A DNA stretch of 64,000 bases from NCBI RefSeq assembly GCF_018499575.1, contig NZ_JAHDAP010000002.1, forward strand, positions 1 through 64,000. Direction: 5' to 3'. The position numbers and the translations under genes are program-made. Position 1 is the first letter of the stretch; each line of letters begins with the position of its first letter. The notes under the pieces were generated by a model, which did not search any database, had not been told where the DNA came from, and was given only the letters and a program-made list of their open reading frames with translations. Shown here piece by piece: positions 52,580-61,849 of the stretch. The stretch comes from Streptococcus infantis (GTDB lineage: Bacteria > Bacillota > Bacilli > Lactobacillales > Streptococcaceae).

Positions 52580-54937
52580 ATGAAACATAAAAAGTTTCTA
52601 TCCTCATTTACATTAGCTGCGGCTTTGTTAGCAGCGGGTGCAATGAATCATGAGGTTCAAGCTAATGAAAAGCCTGTAGATGCTAAGGAAAAAGCTGTTG
52701 CGCCATCATCATCTGAAAAACAGATTACAGATGCGCAAAAGGAAGTTAAGAAAGCTCAAGCGTCTGTAGATGAAAAAGCTTCAAAAGAAGCGGAGGCTAA
52801 AAAGGACTTAGCAAAGGCTGATAAAAAGGTTGCTGAGACAAAAGAAGCTATCAATATCGCTAAAAATGCTGATGCTATCATCGAAGAAGAATCAAAAGTA
52901 GCATCTGAGAAGAGCGCTGAAAAAACAGAAGCTGACAAAGCTTTGGCAAATGCAGAATCTACAGCAACAGCAGCTCAATCTGCAGAAACTGCTGCTAAAG
53001 AAGCTAGCCAATCTGCCAATGAAAAGCGTGACGCTAAAGCAGCAGAGGTAAAAGAAAAGCAAGCTGAACTAGATGGCATGACTGATGCAAGTCTTAAAAA
53101 TCAAATCTCTAATGCTGAAAGCGAGGTTAAAAAAGCCGATCAGTCTCTTCAAGAACAAACGAAAGCAGCGAATGAAGTAGCGAATAAGATAGCAGAAAAA
53201 CAAAAGGAACTTGACAATTACAAACCAACAGTCTTGAAAAAGGTCTTGAATCCAGAAGAACAAGGACATAAAGCTCCAGCATCTGAGGATGATTATGACT
53301 ATAACAAAAAAAATCGCCCTAGAGACGCCGCAGGCAAACCTTTGATGGAAAATGTTGACTTTCAAGGTGTTCGTGAAGTTGAAGAGGAAGCAACTGAAGA
53401 AATGAAACGCTTCACTAAGGCTTTAGCTGATTATAATGCAAACCCATATGATGCAGTTAATCACAAATATAAAACAAGACCAGTCTTTAAGTTTGTTGTG
53501 GATAATCGCAAATTGACAGAAGCTTTCATCGAGTTAGCAAATGAACTCCGTCGTGCTAATGGTGTTACACAAGACTTAGCTCTAGACGAAGCCTACATTA
53601 AACATGCAGAAGAACGTTCAAATGAAATGGCTACCACTGGAGTCTTAAGCCATGATACCAAGTTCTCACACCCAGATGGAGAAGATGTTCGTGTAGAAAA
53701 TATTGGAATGAATTATGCAATTCCTGGAACAGATGGTGGACCTAACTTTGTGGAAGTTAAAAATGGTCAGACTATTTATAATTACGATAGAATCATGAGT
53801 TATAAACAGTTTGCTTATGAATCCCTTTTAGCTTGGTATGCAGACTTTAATAATATAAAAGGGATCGACTACGGACACCGCAGAGCCCTTCTTACACCGG
53901 TTGGAGGAAAAGTAGGTGTAGCCCAAGGAACGATTGAAGGAAAAAATCCTAATAATATTTATTATACATATACAAGTAATGCCTATACACCTGAAACAGT
54001 GAAGGAATACAGTTCTAATTTCTATGCCTTTAATGAAGACGATAAATTGCATCCGACCTTCTATGGTAAACGCATGAAGTTCTTGCCTGAGCATCACTTT
54101 GTATATGTTGAGAAAACAGTTGTTGACAAATCTGCTGATCTTAAGTCTGAACTTGCATCATTGAAAGCAGAAAAAGCTGATAAAGATGCTAAAAAATCAG
54201 CTGCTGAAACTAAAAAAGCTGACTTGTTAGTAACATTGGACAAATTAAATAAACAAGCTAATAATCTAGTCAATGCGCGTGAACAAGTTAAAAAGGATTT
54301 GGAACAAGCTAAATCTGATTTGGCAACCTTAACTGCTGATGCGAAAGCAAAAGCTGAATTAGTTGCTACAAAATCACAAGAGGCAACTAAAGCAAGTCAA
54401 AATCTAAAAGCCTTGCAAGCCAAGGTAGCAGAATTGGCTACAGCTATTAAGAATGCAGAAGAAAAACGCGATAAAGCAATGGCCTTGAAAGGTCAAGCAT
54501 CAGCCTTAGAAACAACATTGAAGCAAGCAGAAACTGATAAAGCAAATGCACAGAAAGTTAGTGACCAAGCGGAAGCTGAATTGAAATTGGCTCAAGCAGC
54601 CCTAGCAGAAGCCAAAGCGAAGCTACAAGCTTTATTAGATGTACTTGAAGCAGAAAATATGCTGAAATTGGCAGAAAAAGACGGAATGATTATTGGTCTA
54701 CCAAAAAATGCTCCAGTTCAAGACCCACTTCCAGAATTTGATCTTCGTAAACTTGCTGATAAACCTCAAGGTGCAGAAGCTAATAAACCTGTAGAAAAAG
54801 CTTCTACGAAAGCATTACCTAATACAGGTACAAACTCAGGAGTAGATGGGCAAACGACTCTATTCGGAGTTTACGGTTTACTTGCGAGCCTCGGATTAGC
54901 AGGCATCGCAACACGACGCAGAAGACAAGGTAAATAA
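52580..54937 (+). CDS. LPXTG surface protein with CAP domain between coiled coils
   Basis: This 785-aa protein has a signal peptide (1-28, ending EVQA), a Lys/Ala/Glu-rich coiled coil (~40-225), and a CAP/SCP-like domain (~305-500). The CAP motifs include ELRRANG, HAEERSNEMATTGVLSHD and GIDYGHRRALLTPVGG. A second coiled coil (~515-690) is followed by LPNTG at 746, a membrane segment and a RRRR tail for sortase A. The layout resembles SEC10/PgrA-type surface proteins of streptococci and enterococci. Ligand and activity are unknown. As I recall the pneumococcus has no gene here, so this is probably an accessory insertion with its own promoter and terminator. Confidence 0.88.
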   Translation: MKHKKFLSSFTLAAALLAAGAMNHEVQANEKPVDAKEKAVAPSSSEKQITDAQKEVKKAQASVDEKASKEAEAKKDLAKADKKVAETKEAINIAKNADAIIEEESKVASEKSAEKTEADKALANAESTATAAQSAETAAKEASQSANEKRDAKAAEVKEKQAELDGMTDASLKNQISNAESEVKKADQSLQEQTKAANEVANKIAEKQKELDNYKPTVLKKVLNPEEQGHKAPASEDDYDYNKKNRPRDAAGKPLMENVDFQGVREVEEEATEEMKRFTKALADYNANPYDAVNHKYKTRPVFKFVVDNRKLTEAFIELANELRRANGVTQDLALDEAYIKHAEERSNEMATTGVLSHDTKFSHPDGEDVRVENIGMNYAIPGTDGGPNFVEVKNGQTIYNYDRIMSYKQFAYESLLAWYADFNNIKGIDYGHRRALLTPVGGKVGVAQGTIEGKNPNNIYYTYTSNAYTPETVKEYSSNFYAFNEDDKLHPTFYGKRMKFLPEHHFVYVEKTVVDKSADLKSELASLKAEKADKDAKKSAAETKKADLLVTLDKLNKQANNLVNAREQVKKDLEQAKSDLATLTADAKAKAELVATKSQEATKASQNLKALQAKVAELATAIKNAEEKRDKAMALKGQASALETTLKQAETDKANAQKVSDQAEAELKLAQAALAEAKAKLQALLDVLEAENMLKLAEKDGMIIGLPKNAPVQDPLPEFDLRKLADKPQGAEANKPVEKASTKALPNTGTNSGVDGQTTLFGVYGLLASLGLAGIATRRRRQGK

Positions 54938-54942
54938 TTCTT

Positions 54943-54980
54943 AAAAAGCTATCTAGCAATCAGCTAGCTAGCTTTTTTTA
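54943..54980 (+). terminator. Terminator of the CAP-domain gene
   Basis: AAAAAGCTATCTAGC (54943-54957) pairs with GCTAGCTAGCTTTTT (54963-54977), with one mismatch, then TT. Confidence 0.9.
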
Positions 54981-55025
54981 TGCAGAGCTACAGAAGTGAA
55001 TGTAGATTAATATTCGCTTAATATG

Positions 55026-55042
55026 TATAGTTTCAAACTATA
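55026..55042. promoter_or_regulatory. MET-box operator of the methionine operon
   Basis: TATAGTTTCAAACTATA is a perfect palindrome around C55034. It equals the streptococcal MET-box (TATAGTTTSAAACTATA) bound by the LysR-type regulator MtaR/MetR. It lies 22 bases before the -35 box, the place of an activator. No SAM riboswitch or T-box is present. Confidence 0.9.
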
Positions 55043-55064
55043 ACCTTACCTATCTAATAACAAT

Positions 55065-55093
55065 TTGCGAAATCAAATAAAGTATGAGATACT
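55065..55093 (+). promoter_or_regulatory. metQ promoter
   Basis: TTGCGA (55065-55070), 17 bases, GATACT (55088-55093). It is a weak promoter, consistent with activation through the MET-box. Confidence 0.65.
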
Positions 55094-55125
55094 ATTACGG
55101 TATTATTTTTAAAGGAGAAAGAATC

Positions 55126-55980
55126 ATGAAAATCAAAAAATGGTTAAGCGTAGCAGCGATTGCTACAGTAGCAGGCCTTACACTTGCAGCTTGCGGAAAT
55201 TCAGACAAGAAAGCAGACAGTACAACTACAGTTAAAATTGCGACTGTTAACCGTAGCGGTTCAGAAGAAGCACGCTGGGACAAAGTCCAAGAATTAGTTG
55301 AAAAAGATGGCATCAAATTGGAATTCACAGAGTTTACAGACTACTCACAACCAAACAAAGCAACTGCCGATGGTGAAGTAGACTTGAACGCTTTCCAACA
55401 CTACAACTTCTTGAACAACTGGAACAAAGAAAACGGAAAAGATCTTGTAGCGATTGCAGATACTTATATCTCACCAATCCGTCTTTACTCAGGTAAAAAC
55501 GGAGAAGAAAACAAGTACACTAAAGTGGAAGAAATCCCAGATAACGGTGAAATCGCAGTACCAAACGATGCTACTAACGAAAGCCGTGCTCTTTACCTTC
55601 TTCAATCTGCTGGTTTGATCAAGTTGGATGTTTCAGGAACTGAACTTGCTACAATCGCAAACATCAAAGAAAATCCAAAGAACTTGAAAATCACTGAGTT
55701 GGATGCTAGCCAAACAGCTCGTTCATTGACATCAGTTGATGCAGCGGTTGTCAACAACACTTTTGTTACAGAAGCAAAATTGGACTACAAGAAAGCACTC
55801 TTTAAAGAGCAAGCTGACGAAAATTCAAAACAATGGTACAACATCATCGTTGCGAAGAAAGATTGGGAATCATCACCTAAAGCTGATGCAATCAAGAAAA
55901 TTATCGCAGCTTACCACACTGACGAAGTGAAAAAAGTCATCGAAGAAACTTCAGACGGCTTGGATCAACCAGTTTGGTAA
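55126..55980 (+). CDS. metQ: Methionine-binding lipoprotein MetQ
   Basis: This 284-aa NlpA-family binding protein of the MetNIQ importer has its lipobox at LAAC (Cys23). EFTDYSQPNKATADGEVDLNAFQHYNFLN is the family pattern, and VPNDATNESRALYLLQSAGLI follows. AAAGGAGAAAG gives the start at 55126. The in-frame ATG at 55084 lies inside the promoter. An internal terminator follows at 55991, so MetQ is probably made in excess of the permease. Confidence 0.94.
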   Translation: MKIKKWLSVAAIATVAGLTLAACGNSDKKADSTTTVKIATVNRSGSEEARWDKVQELVEKDGIKLEFTEFTDYSQPNKATADGEVDLNAFQHYNFLNNWNKENGKDLVAIADTYISPIRLYSGKNGEENKYTKVEEIPDNGEIAVPNDATNESRALYLLQSAGLIKLDVSGTELATIANIKENPKNLKITELDASQTARSLTSVDAAVVNNTFVTEAKLDYKKALFKEQADENSKQWYNIIVAKKDWESSPKADAIKKIIAAYHTDEVKKVIEETSDGLDQPVW

Positions 55981-55990
55981 TAAACATAGG

Positions 55991-56024
55991 GAGGTGGGAG
56001 AGATTTTTTCCACCTCTTGCTTTT
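55991..56024 (+). terminator. Internal terminator after metQ
   Basis: GAGGTGG (55991-55997) pairs with CCACCTC (56010-56016), loop of twelve, then TTGCTTTT. It is moderately strong, so partial read-through is expected. Confidence 0.65.
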
Positions 56025-56102
56025 ATATAGAGTCTTAAGCAAATGAAATCCACTTGTATTGATTCCAAAGGTACAAGTCCTAGTAGAAAGGTAGAGAAAA
56101 AA

Positions 56103-57476
56103 ATGGTTTTTCCTAGCCAAGAAGAACAAATTGAAAAATTTGAAAAGGATCATGTAGCGCAACATTACTTTGAAGTTTTGCGTACCTTGATTTCTAAAAA
56201 ATCAGTCTTTGCCCAACAAGTCGGCCTTAAAGAGGTGGCTCGTTATCTAGGCGAGATCTTCAAGCGTGTAGGTGCAGAGGTCGAGATTGATGAGAGTTAT
56301 ACGGCACCCTTTGTCATGGCGCATTTTAAAAGTTCACGCCCAAATGCCAAGACTATCATTTTCTACAACCACTATGACACAGTACCTGCGGATAGTGACC
56401 AGATCTGGACAGAGGATCCATTTACGCTTTCTGTCCGTGATGGCATCATGTACGGGCGTGGGGTTGATGATGACAAGGGGCATATCACTGCTCGCTTGAG
56501 TGCTCTTAGAAAATACATGCAGGACCATGATGATCTACCAGTCAATATCAGCTTCATCATGGAAGGAGCTGAAGAGTCTGCCTCTATGGATTTGGACAAA
56601 TATCTAGAAAAACACGCGGACAAGCTTCGTGGTGCAGATTTGTTGGTCTGGGAACAAGGAACTAAAAATGCTTTGGAACAGCTAGAAATCTCTGGTGGGA
56701 ACAAGGGGATTGTTACCTTTGATGCCAAGGTCAAGAGTGCAGACGTCGATATCCATTCTAGCTATGGTGGAGTCATCGAATCAGCTCCATGGTATCTCAT
56801 TCAAGCTTTGACTAGTCTTCGCGCTACCGATGGCCGTATCTTGGTAGAAGGTTTGTACGATGATGTGCAGGAACCAAACGAACGTGAGTTAGCCTTGGTT
56901 GAAACCTATGCCCAACGCAATCCAGAGGAGATCAGCCAGATTTATGGCTTGGAATTGCCGCTTTTACAAGAGGAACGTAAAGCCTTTCTAAAACGATTCT
57001 TCTTTGAACCAGCACTCAATATCGAAGGAATTCAGTCAGGCTATCAAGGTCAAGGAGTTAAAACAATTCTGCCAGCAGAAGCTAGCGCCAAGCTAGAAGT
57101 TCGCTTGGTCCCTGGGCTAGAACCACATGATGTTTTAGAGAAAATCCGGAAACAACTAGACAAAAACGGTTTTGATAAGGTAGAATTGTACTATACCTTG
57201 GGTGAGATGAGTTATCGAAGTGATATGAGTGCACCATCTATTCTCAATGTCATTGAGCTGGCCAAGAAATTCTATCCACAGGGCGTATCGGTCTTGCCGA
57301 CAACGGCTGGAACAGGTCCTATGCATACCGTATTCGATGCCTTGGAAGTACCTATGGTCGCTTTTGGGCTAGGAAATGCCAACAGCCGAGACCACGGTGG
57401 AGATGAAAACGTGCGAATCGCCGATTACTACACCCATATTGAATTAGTAGAGGAGCTGATTAGAAGCTATGAGTAG
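56103..57476 (+). CDS. M20 family metallopeptidase
   Basis: This is a 457-aa zinc dipeptidase-like enzyme. [20 protein letters not shown] near residue 88 holds the first His and Asp of the metal site; [10 protein letters not shown] near 120 and EGAEESAS near 158 complete it. [14 protein letters not shown] near 400 holds the last ligand region. The start at 56103 follows AGAAAGGTAGAG and gives the usual length; an in-frame start at 56043 is less likely. The place between metQ and metN suggests cleavage of methionine-containing peptides or N-acyl amino acids, an inference. It overlaps metN by eight bases. Confidence 0.9.
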   Translation: MVFPSQEEQIEKFEKDHVAQHYFEVLRTLISKKSVFAQQVGLKEVARYLGEIFKRVGAEVEIDESYTAPFVMAHFKSSRPNAKTIIFYNHYDTVPADSDQIWTEDPFTLSVRDGIMYGRGVDDDKGHITARLSALRKYMQDHDDLPVNISFIMEGAEESASMDLDKYLEKHADKLRGADLLVWEQGTKNALEQLEISGGNKGIVTFDAKVKSADVDIHSSYGGVIESAPWYLIQALTSLRATDGRILVEGLYDDVQEPNERELALVETYAQRNPEEISQIYGLELPLLQEERKAFLKRFFFEPALNIEGIQSGYQGQGVKTILPAEASAKLEVRLVPGLEPHDVLEKIRKQLDKNGFDKVELYYTLGEMSYRSDMSAPSILNVIELAKKFYPQGVSVLPTTAGTGPMHTVFDALEVPMVAFGLGNANSRDHGGDENVRIADYYTHIELVEELIRSYE

Positions 57477-58530
57477 AGATATTATCAAGTTAGATCAAAT
57501 CGATGTGACTTTTCATCAAAAGAAAAGAACCATCACAGCGGTTAAAGATGTGACCATTCACATCCAAGAAGGGGATATCTACGGAATCGTTGGATATTCT
57601 GGAGCAGGGAAGTCAACCTTGGTTCGTGTGATCAACCTTTTGCAAAAACCATCTGCAGGTAGAATTACCGTTGATGATGATGTGATTTTTGATGGGAAAG
57701 ACACCTTAACTGCTGGGCAATTACGTCGCAAACGTCAAGATATTGGGATGATTTTCCAACACTTTAACCTTATGAGCCAAAAAACGGCCGAGGAAAATGT
57801 AGCCTTTGCCCTCAAACATTCTGGACTTAGTGAGAAAGATAAGAAGGCTAAAGTGGCTGAATTATTAGACTTAGTCGGATTGGCTGACCGTGCTGAAAAC
57901 TATCCTTCACAACTTTCTGGTGGTCAAAAACAACGTGTAGCTATTGCGCGTGCCTTGGCCAATGATCCGAAGATTTTGATTTCAGACGAGTCAACTTCAG
58001 CTCTTGATCCGAAGACAACCAAACAAATCTTGTCACTCTTGCAAGAATTAAACCGTAAACTAGGTTTGACTATTGTCTTGATCACACATGAGATGCAAAT
58101 TGTCAAAGATATCGCCAACCGTGTGGCAGTGATGCAGGATGGCCGCTTGATTGAAGAAGGTAGCGTTCTTGAGATCTTCTCAAATCCTAAGCAACCATTG
58201 ACTCAGGATTTTATCTCAACTGCGACAGGTATCGATGAAGCTATGGTTAAGATTGAGAAGCAAGAAATCGTGGAGCACTTATCTGAAAATAGCATTTTGG
58301 TACAACTCAAGTATGCAGGGGCATCTACAGATGAACCGCTTTTGAATGAATTATACAAACACTACCAAGTAACAGCCAATATTCTTTATGGAAACATTGA
58401 AATTCTTGATGGTACTCCGGTGGGTGAGTTGGTAGTTGTTTTATCTGGAGAAAAAGAAGCGCTGGCGAATGCTCAAGACGCTATTCGTCAGGCTGGTGTG
58501 CAACTAAAAGTATTGAAGGGAGGACAGTAA
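57469..58530 (+). CDS. metN: Methionine importer ATPase MetN
   Basis: This 353-aa ATPase has Walker [14 protein letters not shown] near residue 38, Q-loop IFQHFNLM, signature [15 protein letters not shown] near 143 and Walker [16 protein letters not shown]-terminal NIL domain (~265-350) binds methionine and shuts off import when the cell is full. It starts inside the peptidase gene. Confidence 0.95.
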   Translation: MSRDIIKLDQIDVTFHQKKRTITAVKDVTIHIQEGDIYGIVGYSGAGKSTLVRVINLLQKPSAGRITVDDDVIFDGKDTLTAGQLRRKRQDIGMIFQHFNLMSQKTAEENVAFALKHSGLSEKDKKAKVAELLDLVGLADRAENYPSQLSGGQKQRVAIARALANDPKILISDESTSALDPKTTKQILSLLQELNRKLGLTIVLITHEMQIVKDIANRVAVMQDGRLIEEGSVLEIFSNPKQPLTQDFISTATGIDEAMVKIEKQEIVEHLSENSILVQLKYAGASTDEPLLNELYKHYQVTANILYGNIEILDGTPVGELVVVLSGEKEALANAQDAIRQAGVQLKVLKGGQ

Positions 58531-58531
58531 G

Positions 58532-59224
58532 ATGGCAGAGTTAATTCAAACATATTTACCAAACGTCTATAAGATGGGCTGGTTAGGCCAAGCAGGCTGG
58601 GGAACAGCTATTTACTTAACGCTTTATATGACAGTTCTTTCCTTTATCATTGGAGGGTTCTTAGGACTTGTTGCAGGACTGTTCCTTGTCTTGACGGCTC
58701 CTGGGGGTGTCTTAGAAGATAAATTTGTCTTTTGGGTTTTGGATAAGATTACTTCAATCTTCCGTGCGGTACCATTTATCATTCTCTTGGCGGTCTTGTC
58801 GCCCTTCTCTCATCTAATTGTCGGGACAAGCATTGGTCCAAATGCGGCTATCGTACCGCTATCTTTTGCAGTCTTTGCCTTCTTTGCACGTCAGGTTCAA
58901 GTGGTTTTATCAGAGCTTGATAATGGTGTGATTGAGGCGGCTCAAGCCAGTGGTGCTACATTCTGGGATATTGTAGGGGTTTACCTATCAGAAGGGCTAC
59001 CAGACTTGATCCGCGTGACGACTGTAACCTTGATTTCCCTCGTTGGTGAGACAGCTATGGCGGGAGCAGTAGGTGCCGGTGGTATTGGTAACGTAGCCAT
59101 CGCCTATGGATTTAACCGTTTCAATCATGATGTGACAGTCCTTGCGACACTTATCATTATCTTGATCATCTTTACGATTCAATTCTTGGGAGACTTCTTG
59201 ACCAAGAAATTAAGTCATAAATAA
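58532..59224 (+). CDS. metI: Methionine importer permease MetI
   Basis: This 230-aa permease has five to six membrane segments. The cytoplasmic coupling loop is VIEAAQASGATFWDIV near residue 134, followed by GETAMAGAVGAGGIGNVAIAYG, typical of MetI. It starts one base after the metN stop, behind GGGAGGACAG. It is the last gene of the operon. Confidence 0.94.
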   Translation: MAELIQTYLPNVYKMGWLGQAGWGTAIYLTLYMTVLSFIIGGFLGLVAGLFLVLTAPGGVLEDKFVFWVLDKITSIFRAVPFIILLAVLSPFSHLIVGTSIGPNAAIVPLSFAVFAFFARQVQVVLSELDNGVIEAAQASGATFWDIVGVYLSEGLPDLIRVTTVTLISLVGETAMAGAVGAGGIGNVAIAYGFNRFNHDVTVLATLIIILIIFTIQFLGDFLTKKLSHK

Positions 59225-59430
59225 AAGAGCCGTGTGGCTCTTAGATTGAAGAAAAAGTCAATTTTGGACAATTTTCTTCAGTCTTTTTCTTTTACTAGAG
59301 AAAATAAAAAAACTCTTAAAAACAGCATTATATCTGCATTTCTAAGAGTTTTCGAGATGTAGTAACCAAGCTCCTTTAATTACCGAAAGGGTTTGTCTAC
59401 CTACTGAGAGCCGTGTGGCTCTTTTTCTAT
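59225..59430. other. Double-terminator spacer with repeated hairpin
   Basis: There is no gene. The hairpin AAGAGCC-GTGT-GGCTCTT (59225-59242) recurs almost unchanged as GAGAGCCGTGTGGCTCTTTTTC (59407-59427); only the second copy has a T run. Between them lie TTGAAGAAAA / TTTTCTTCAG (59246-59281), which is followed by a T-rich stretch and can end metI, and AAAACTCTTA (about 59310-59319) / TAAGAGTTTT (59343-59352), which reads as a terminator on the minus strand. The rest (59353-59405) carries an anti-SD-like CTCCTTT. A small RNA on either strand is possible but unproven. Confidence 0.5.
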
Positions 59431-59999
59431 CACATTTTATCTGCAAATTTTTTACTAAGTTTTTGACCGATTAGGGCACCAAGTAAAGCGCCGATGAGAA
59501 CACTTGTGATAAAGAGGAGGATATTAGCAGGATTCGGTGCAACCATGATGCGATCGATATAGTCCTGAGATTTTCCACGAGCGACTAGAGTTGCGATATA
59601 GGCTTGAGGGGTCAACCACATGAGTAGGATGGGACCAGTAGTACCAAAAGCAAAAACTAGGAAGGAAAGAAGGTTCTTGACCTTGTCTTTGTAGTGACCT
59701 AGGTGAGCGATGCCGTCTGCTCCAAGACCACAGATAATTCCTGGGAGAAAGGCTCCAGCACCATGCTTGCTCCCGAGGAAAAAGAGAGAAATCACAAGCC
59801 CAATCGTTGTAATTGCTCCGAAACGAGGTACTTTTGCTAAAAGGATCATATAGACGCTACCACCCACTAGGGCAGCAAAAGCAGGGGCGTAAAACATATT
59901 TCCAGTGTGGTCGACAAGGCTTCCTAGTAAAACTCCCACTCCGATACAGAGAAAGTAGACCAGGGCGGCTACAAGGGTTGTCAAAATATTCTTTTTCAT
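59430..59999 (-). CDS. MptD family ECF transporter S component (putative)
   Basis: This 189-aa membrane protein has five to six segments and the pattern KVPRFGAITTIGLVISLFFLGSKHGAGAF followed by GIICGLGADGIAHLGHYKDKVKN. It resembles the Trep_Strep/MptD group of energy-coupling factor S components. The substrate is unknown. The EcfA/EcfT module is not here, so it would share the general one. GGAGAA precedes the ATG at 59999. It is a single gene on the minus strand. Confidence 0.8.
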   Translation of the reverse strand: MKKNILTTLVAALVYFLCIGVGVLLGSLVDHTGNMFYAPAFAALVGGSVYMILLAKVPRFGAITTIGLVISLFFLGSKHGAGAFLPGIICGLGADGIAHLGHYKDKVKNLLSFLVFAFGTTGPILLMWLTPQAYIATLVARGKSQDYIDRIMVAPNPANILLFITSVLIGALLGALIGQKLSKKFADKM

Positions 60000-60130
60000 A
60001 AGTTCTCCTTCGTATATCTGATGTTATTCATTGTATCATGCCTGTGGAAGATTGTAAATGCTGGCTAGGGACTAGTATTTACTAGGAATTATGATAAAAT
60101 AGGAAAAAATAAAAGACGAGTGGCAAGAGT

Positions 60131-60497
60131 ATGAAAAATTTAGGTAAAGTTTTTAAAGAGTTGCGGGAATCAAGAAAAATTTCCTTGAGAAAAGCAACGG
60201 GGGATGATTTTTCAGCATCCTTATTATCACGTTTTGAAAATGGGAAGAGTGAAATATCTGCTCAAAAGTTATTTGTTGCTTTAGAGAATATTCATGCTAA
60301 CGTAGAAGAACTCTTATTTTTAGCGAGAGGTTTTCACCAGGATGCTAATTCTGAATTCAGAAATCAATTGTTTAAAGCCGTAAACCCAAAAGATTTAACA
60401 TCTTTGCATACCCTCTATCAGAGAGAATACCAACAAATCCCTTTTTTCAAAGGATAAACAAGAACATATTCTCAATGCTATACTAGAACTACCATAA
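60131..60497 (+). pseudogene. Remnant of an Rgg/MutR family regulator
   Basis: The first 108 codons (to TAA 60455) match the N-terminus of Rgg regulators: an HTH (FKELRESRKISLRKATGDDFSASLLSRFENGKSEIS) and the start of the helical peptide-sensing domain. Full Rgg proteins have about 285 aa. At the T run 60442-60447 the match jumps frame: the shifted frame continues SKDKQEHILNAILELP and stops at 60495. EH-LNAI is the expected next Rgg motif. So a frameshift and then loss of about 165 codons are seen. The HTH part may still be made, but sensing is gone. Confidence 0.82.
60476..60484 (+). promoter_or_regulatory. Promoter of the MFS gene
   Basis: TGCTATACT is an extended -10 box, lying within the rgg remnant 40 bases before the MFS start. 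Confidence 0.6.
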
Positions 60498-60523
60498 AAG
60501 TAGTATGTGAGAAAGGAATCTAT

Positions 60524-61771
60524 ATGAAACTATTACTAAGAAATCAAGCTTATCGAATCTTGAGTTTATCACGATTTTTCAATGCTTTTGGAGCTTCAAT
60601 TTTTAATTTAGTATTTGTGGTCTATGCCTCGACTTTACCAGAGGCTTCTGTTGCCGTTGCCGTGGCTAATGTTGTGATGATGCTTCCAACTCTTTTTACA
60701 GTTTTTGTTGGAATTCGTGCAGATTACACGAGGGACAAGGTCAAATGGATGACCTATGTCGGTTTATTTCAGGCGGTTTTATTTTTTCTAGCAGCCCTAG
60801 TTGTTCAGCAAGCTAGTTTCTTTGCCTTTTCGACCCTTTGCCTCATCAATGTCATTAGTGATGTAGCCAGTGATTTTGCTGGTGGATTGCGAATGCCTCT
60901 CGTTAAAGAAAAAGTAGCAGAGTCAGATTTGATGGAGGCCTATTCCTTTTCGCAGTTTATTACCTACATCTCTGCGATTGGCGGGCAGGCTTTCGGAGTT
61001 TGGCTATTAGGGGTGTCGACACAGAACTTTTCGCTCGTAGCTGGAATCAATGCCATATTTTTCCTAGTGTCAGCTCTCATTCTCTTTTTAGGAAGGGCTG
61101 AATTAAGCTTATCAACTCCATTTGCTGATAGTAAATCAATGAAAAATGAGAAGCTTTCTATCAAAGATCAGTTTTTAACGATTTACCGAAACCTACGTCT
61201 CGTTTTTCTTCAAAGTGGACAGAAAAACTTTGGATTTATGCTCTTTGCTATCTTACTTATCAATGCTTTGGGAGGTGCTTTAGGTGGTATCTATAACATC
61301 TTCCTTTTAAATCATTCCTTACTGGATTTTTCCTACAAGGATGCCTTGTTTATCTTACAATTGATTACCTTATTAGCGGTTATCATCAGTAGTCTTACGG
61401 GCAATGATTATTTTGGGAAGCAATCTCTGCCTAGATTGATGATGTGGGTTACATTAGGAGCCAGTCTAGTTGGTCTATCTAATTTGTTAAACCAAGTCTT
61501 GCTCGGGATGTTTTTCGTCTTTTTTACCATGTACGTCTCTGGTAAAATCTCTCCAAAGATTAGTGCTCTGCTTATGAAAAATCTTGCTCCAGAGGTTCTC
61601 TCTCGTACCAGTAATTTTTTAGGTTTGTTGTTTACTCTATCTATACCAGTGGGGACGGCCTGTTTTTCACTGGTGGCAGTATGGAATATGCAGTTGACTT
61701 GGATGCTTTTTGTAGGTCTTTCTTTGTTAGCTATTCTTCTGACAAGTCTCAATCTCAAAAATAATCTTTAA
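60524..61771 (+). CDS. MFS transporter
   Basis: This 415-aa protein with about twelve membrane segments is of the major facilitator type. VGIRADYTRDKVKWMTYVG near residue 68 is the loop 2-3 motif (G-RAD---R). Such proteins beside rgg genes often export small peptides or drugs, but the substrate cannot be read from the sequence. AGAAAGGAATC precedes the ATG. Its former regulator, the rgg remnant, is broken. Confidence 0.88.
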   Translation: MKLLLRNQAYRILSLSRFFNAFGASIFNLVFVVYASTLPEASVAVAVANVVMMLPTLFTVFVGIRADYTRDKVKWMTYVGLFQAVLFFLAALVVQQASFFAFSTLCLINVISDVASDFAGGLRMPLVKEKVAESDLMEAYSFSQFITYISAIGGQAFGVWLLGVSTQNFSLVAGINAIFFLVSALILFLGRAELSLSTPFADSKSMKNEKLSIKDQFLTIYRNLRLVFLQSGQKNFGFMLFAILLINALGGALGGIYNIFLLNHSLLDFSYKDALFILQLITLLAVIISSLTGNDYFGKQSLPRLMMWVTLGASLVGLSNLLNQVLLGMFFVFFTMYVSGKISPKISALLMKNLAPEVLSRTSNFLGLLFTLSIPVGTACFSLVAVWNMQLTWMLFVGLSLLAILLTSLNLKNNL

Positions 61772-61849
61772 ATCCATGCTTTCTTCATACTGTCCCAATC
61801 CCTTCATTTATGGTAAAATAGGACTATTAAGTTAGAAAGAGGATTCTCT

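Noticed and set aside
59353-59406. Member of the csRNA family in the metI spacer
   Set aside because: CTCCTTT is present, but there is no TTTAAG-N5-TTTAAG CiaR box or fitting -10 box.
61772-61849. T-box leader for hisS
   Set aside because: The gap is too short and lacks the T-box sequence and antiterminator.
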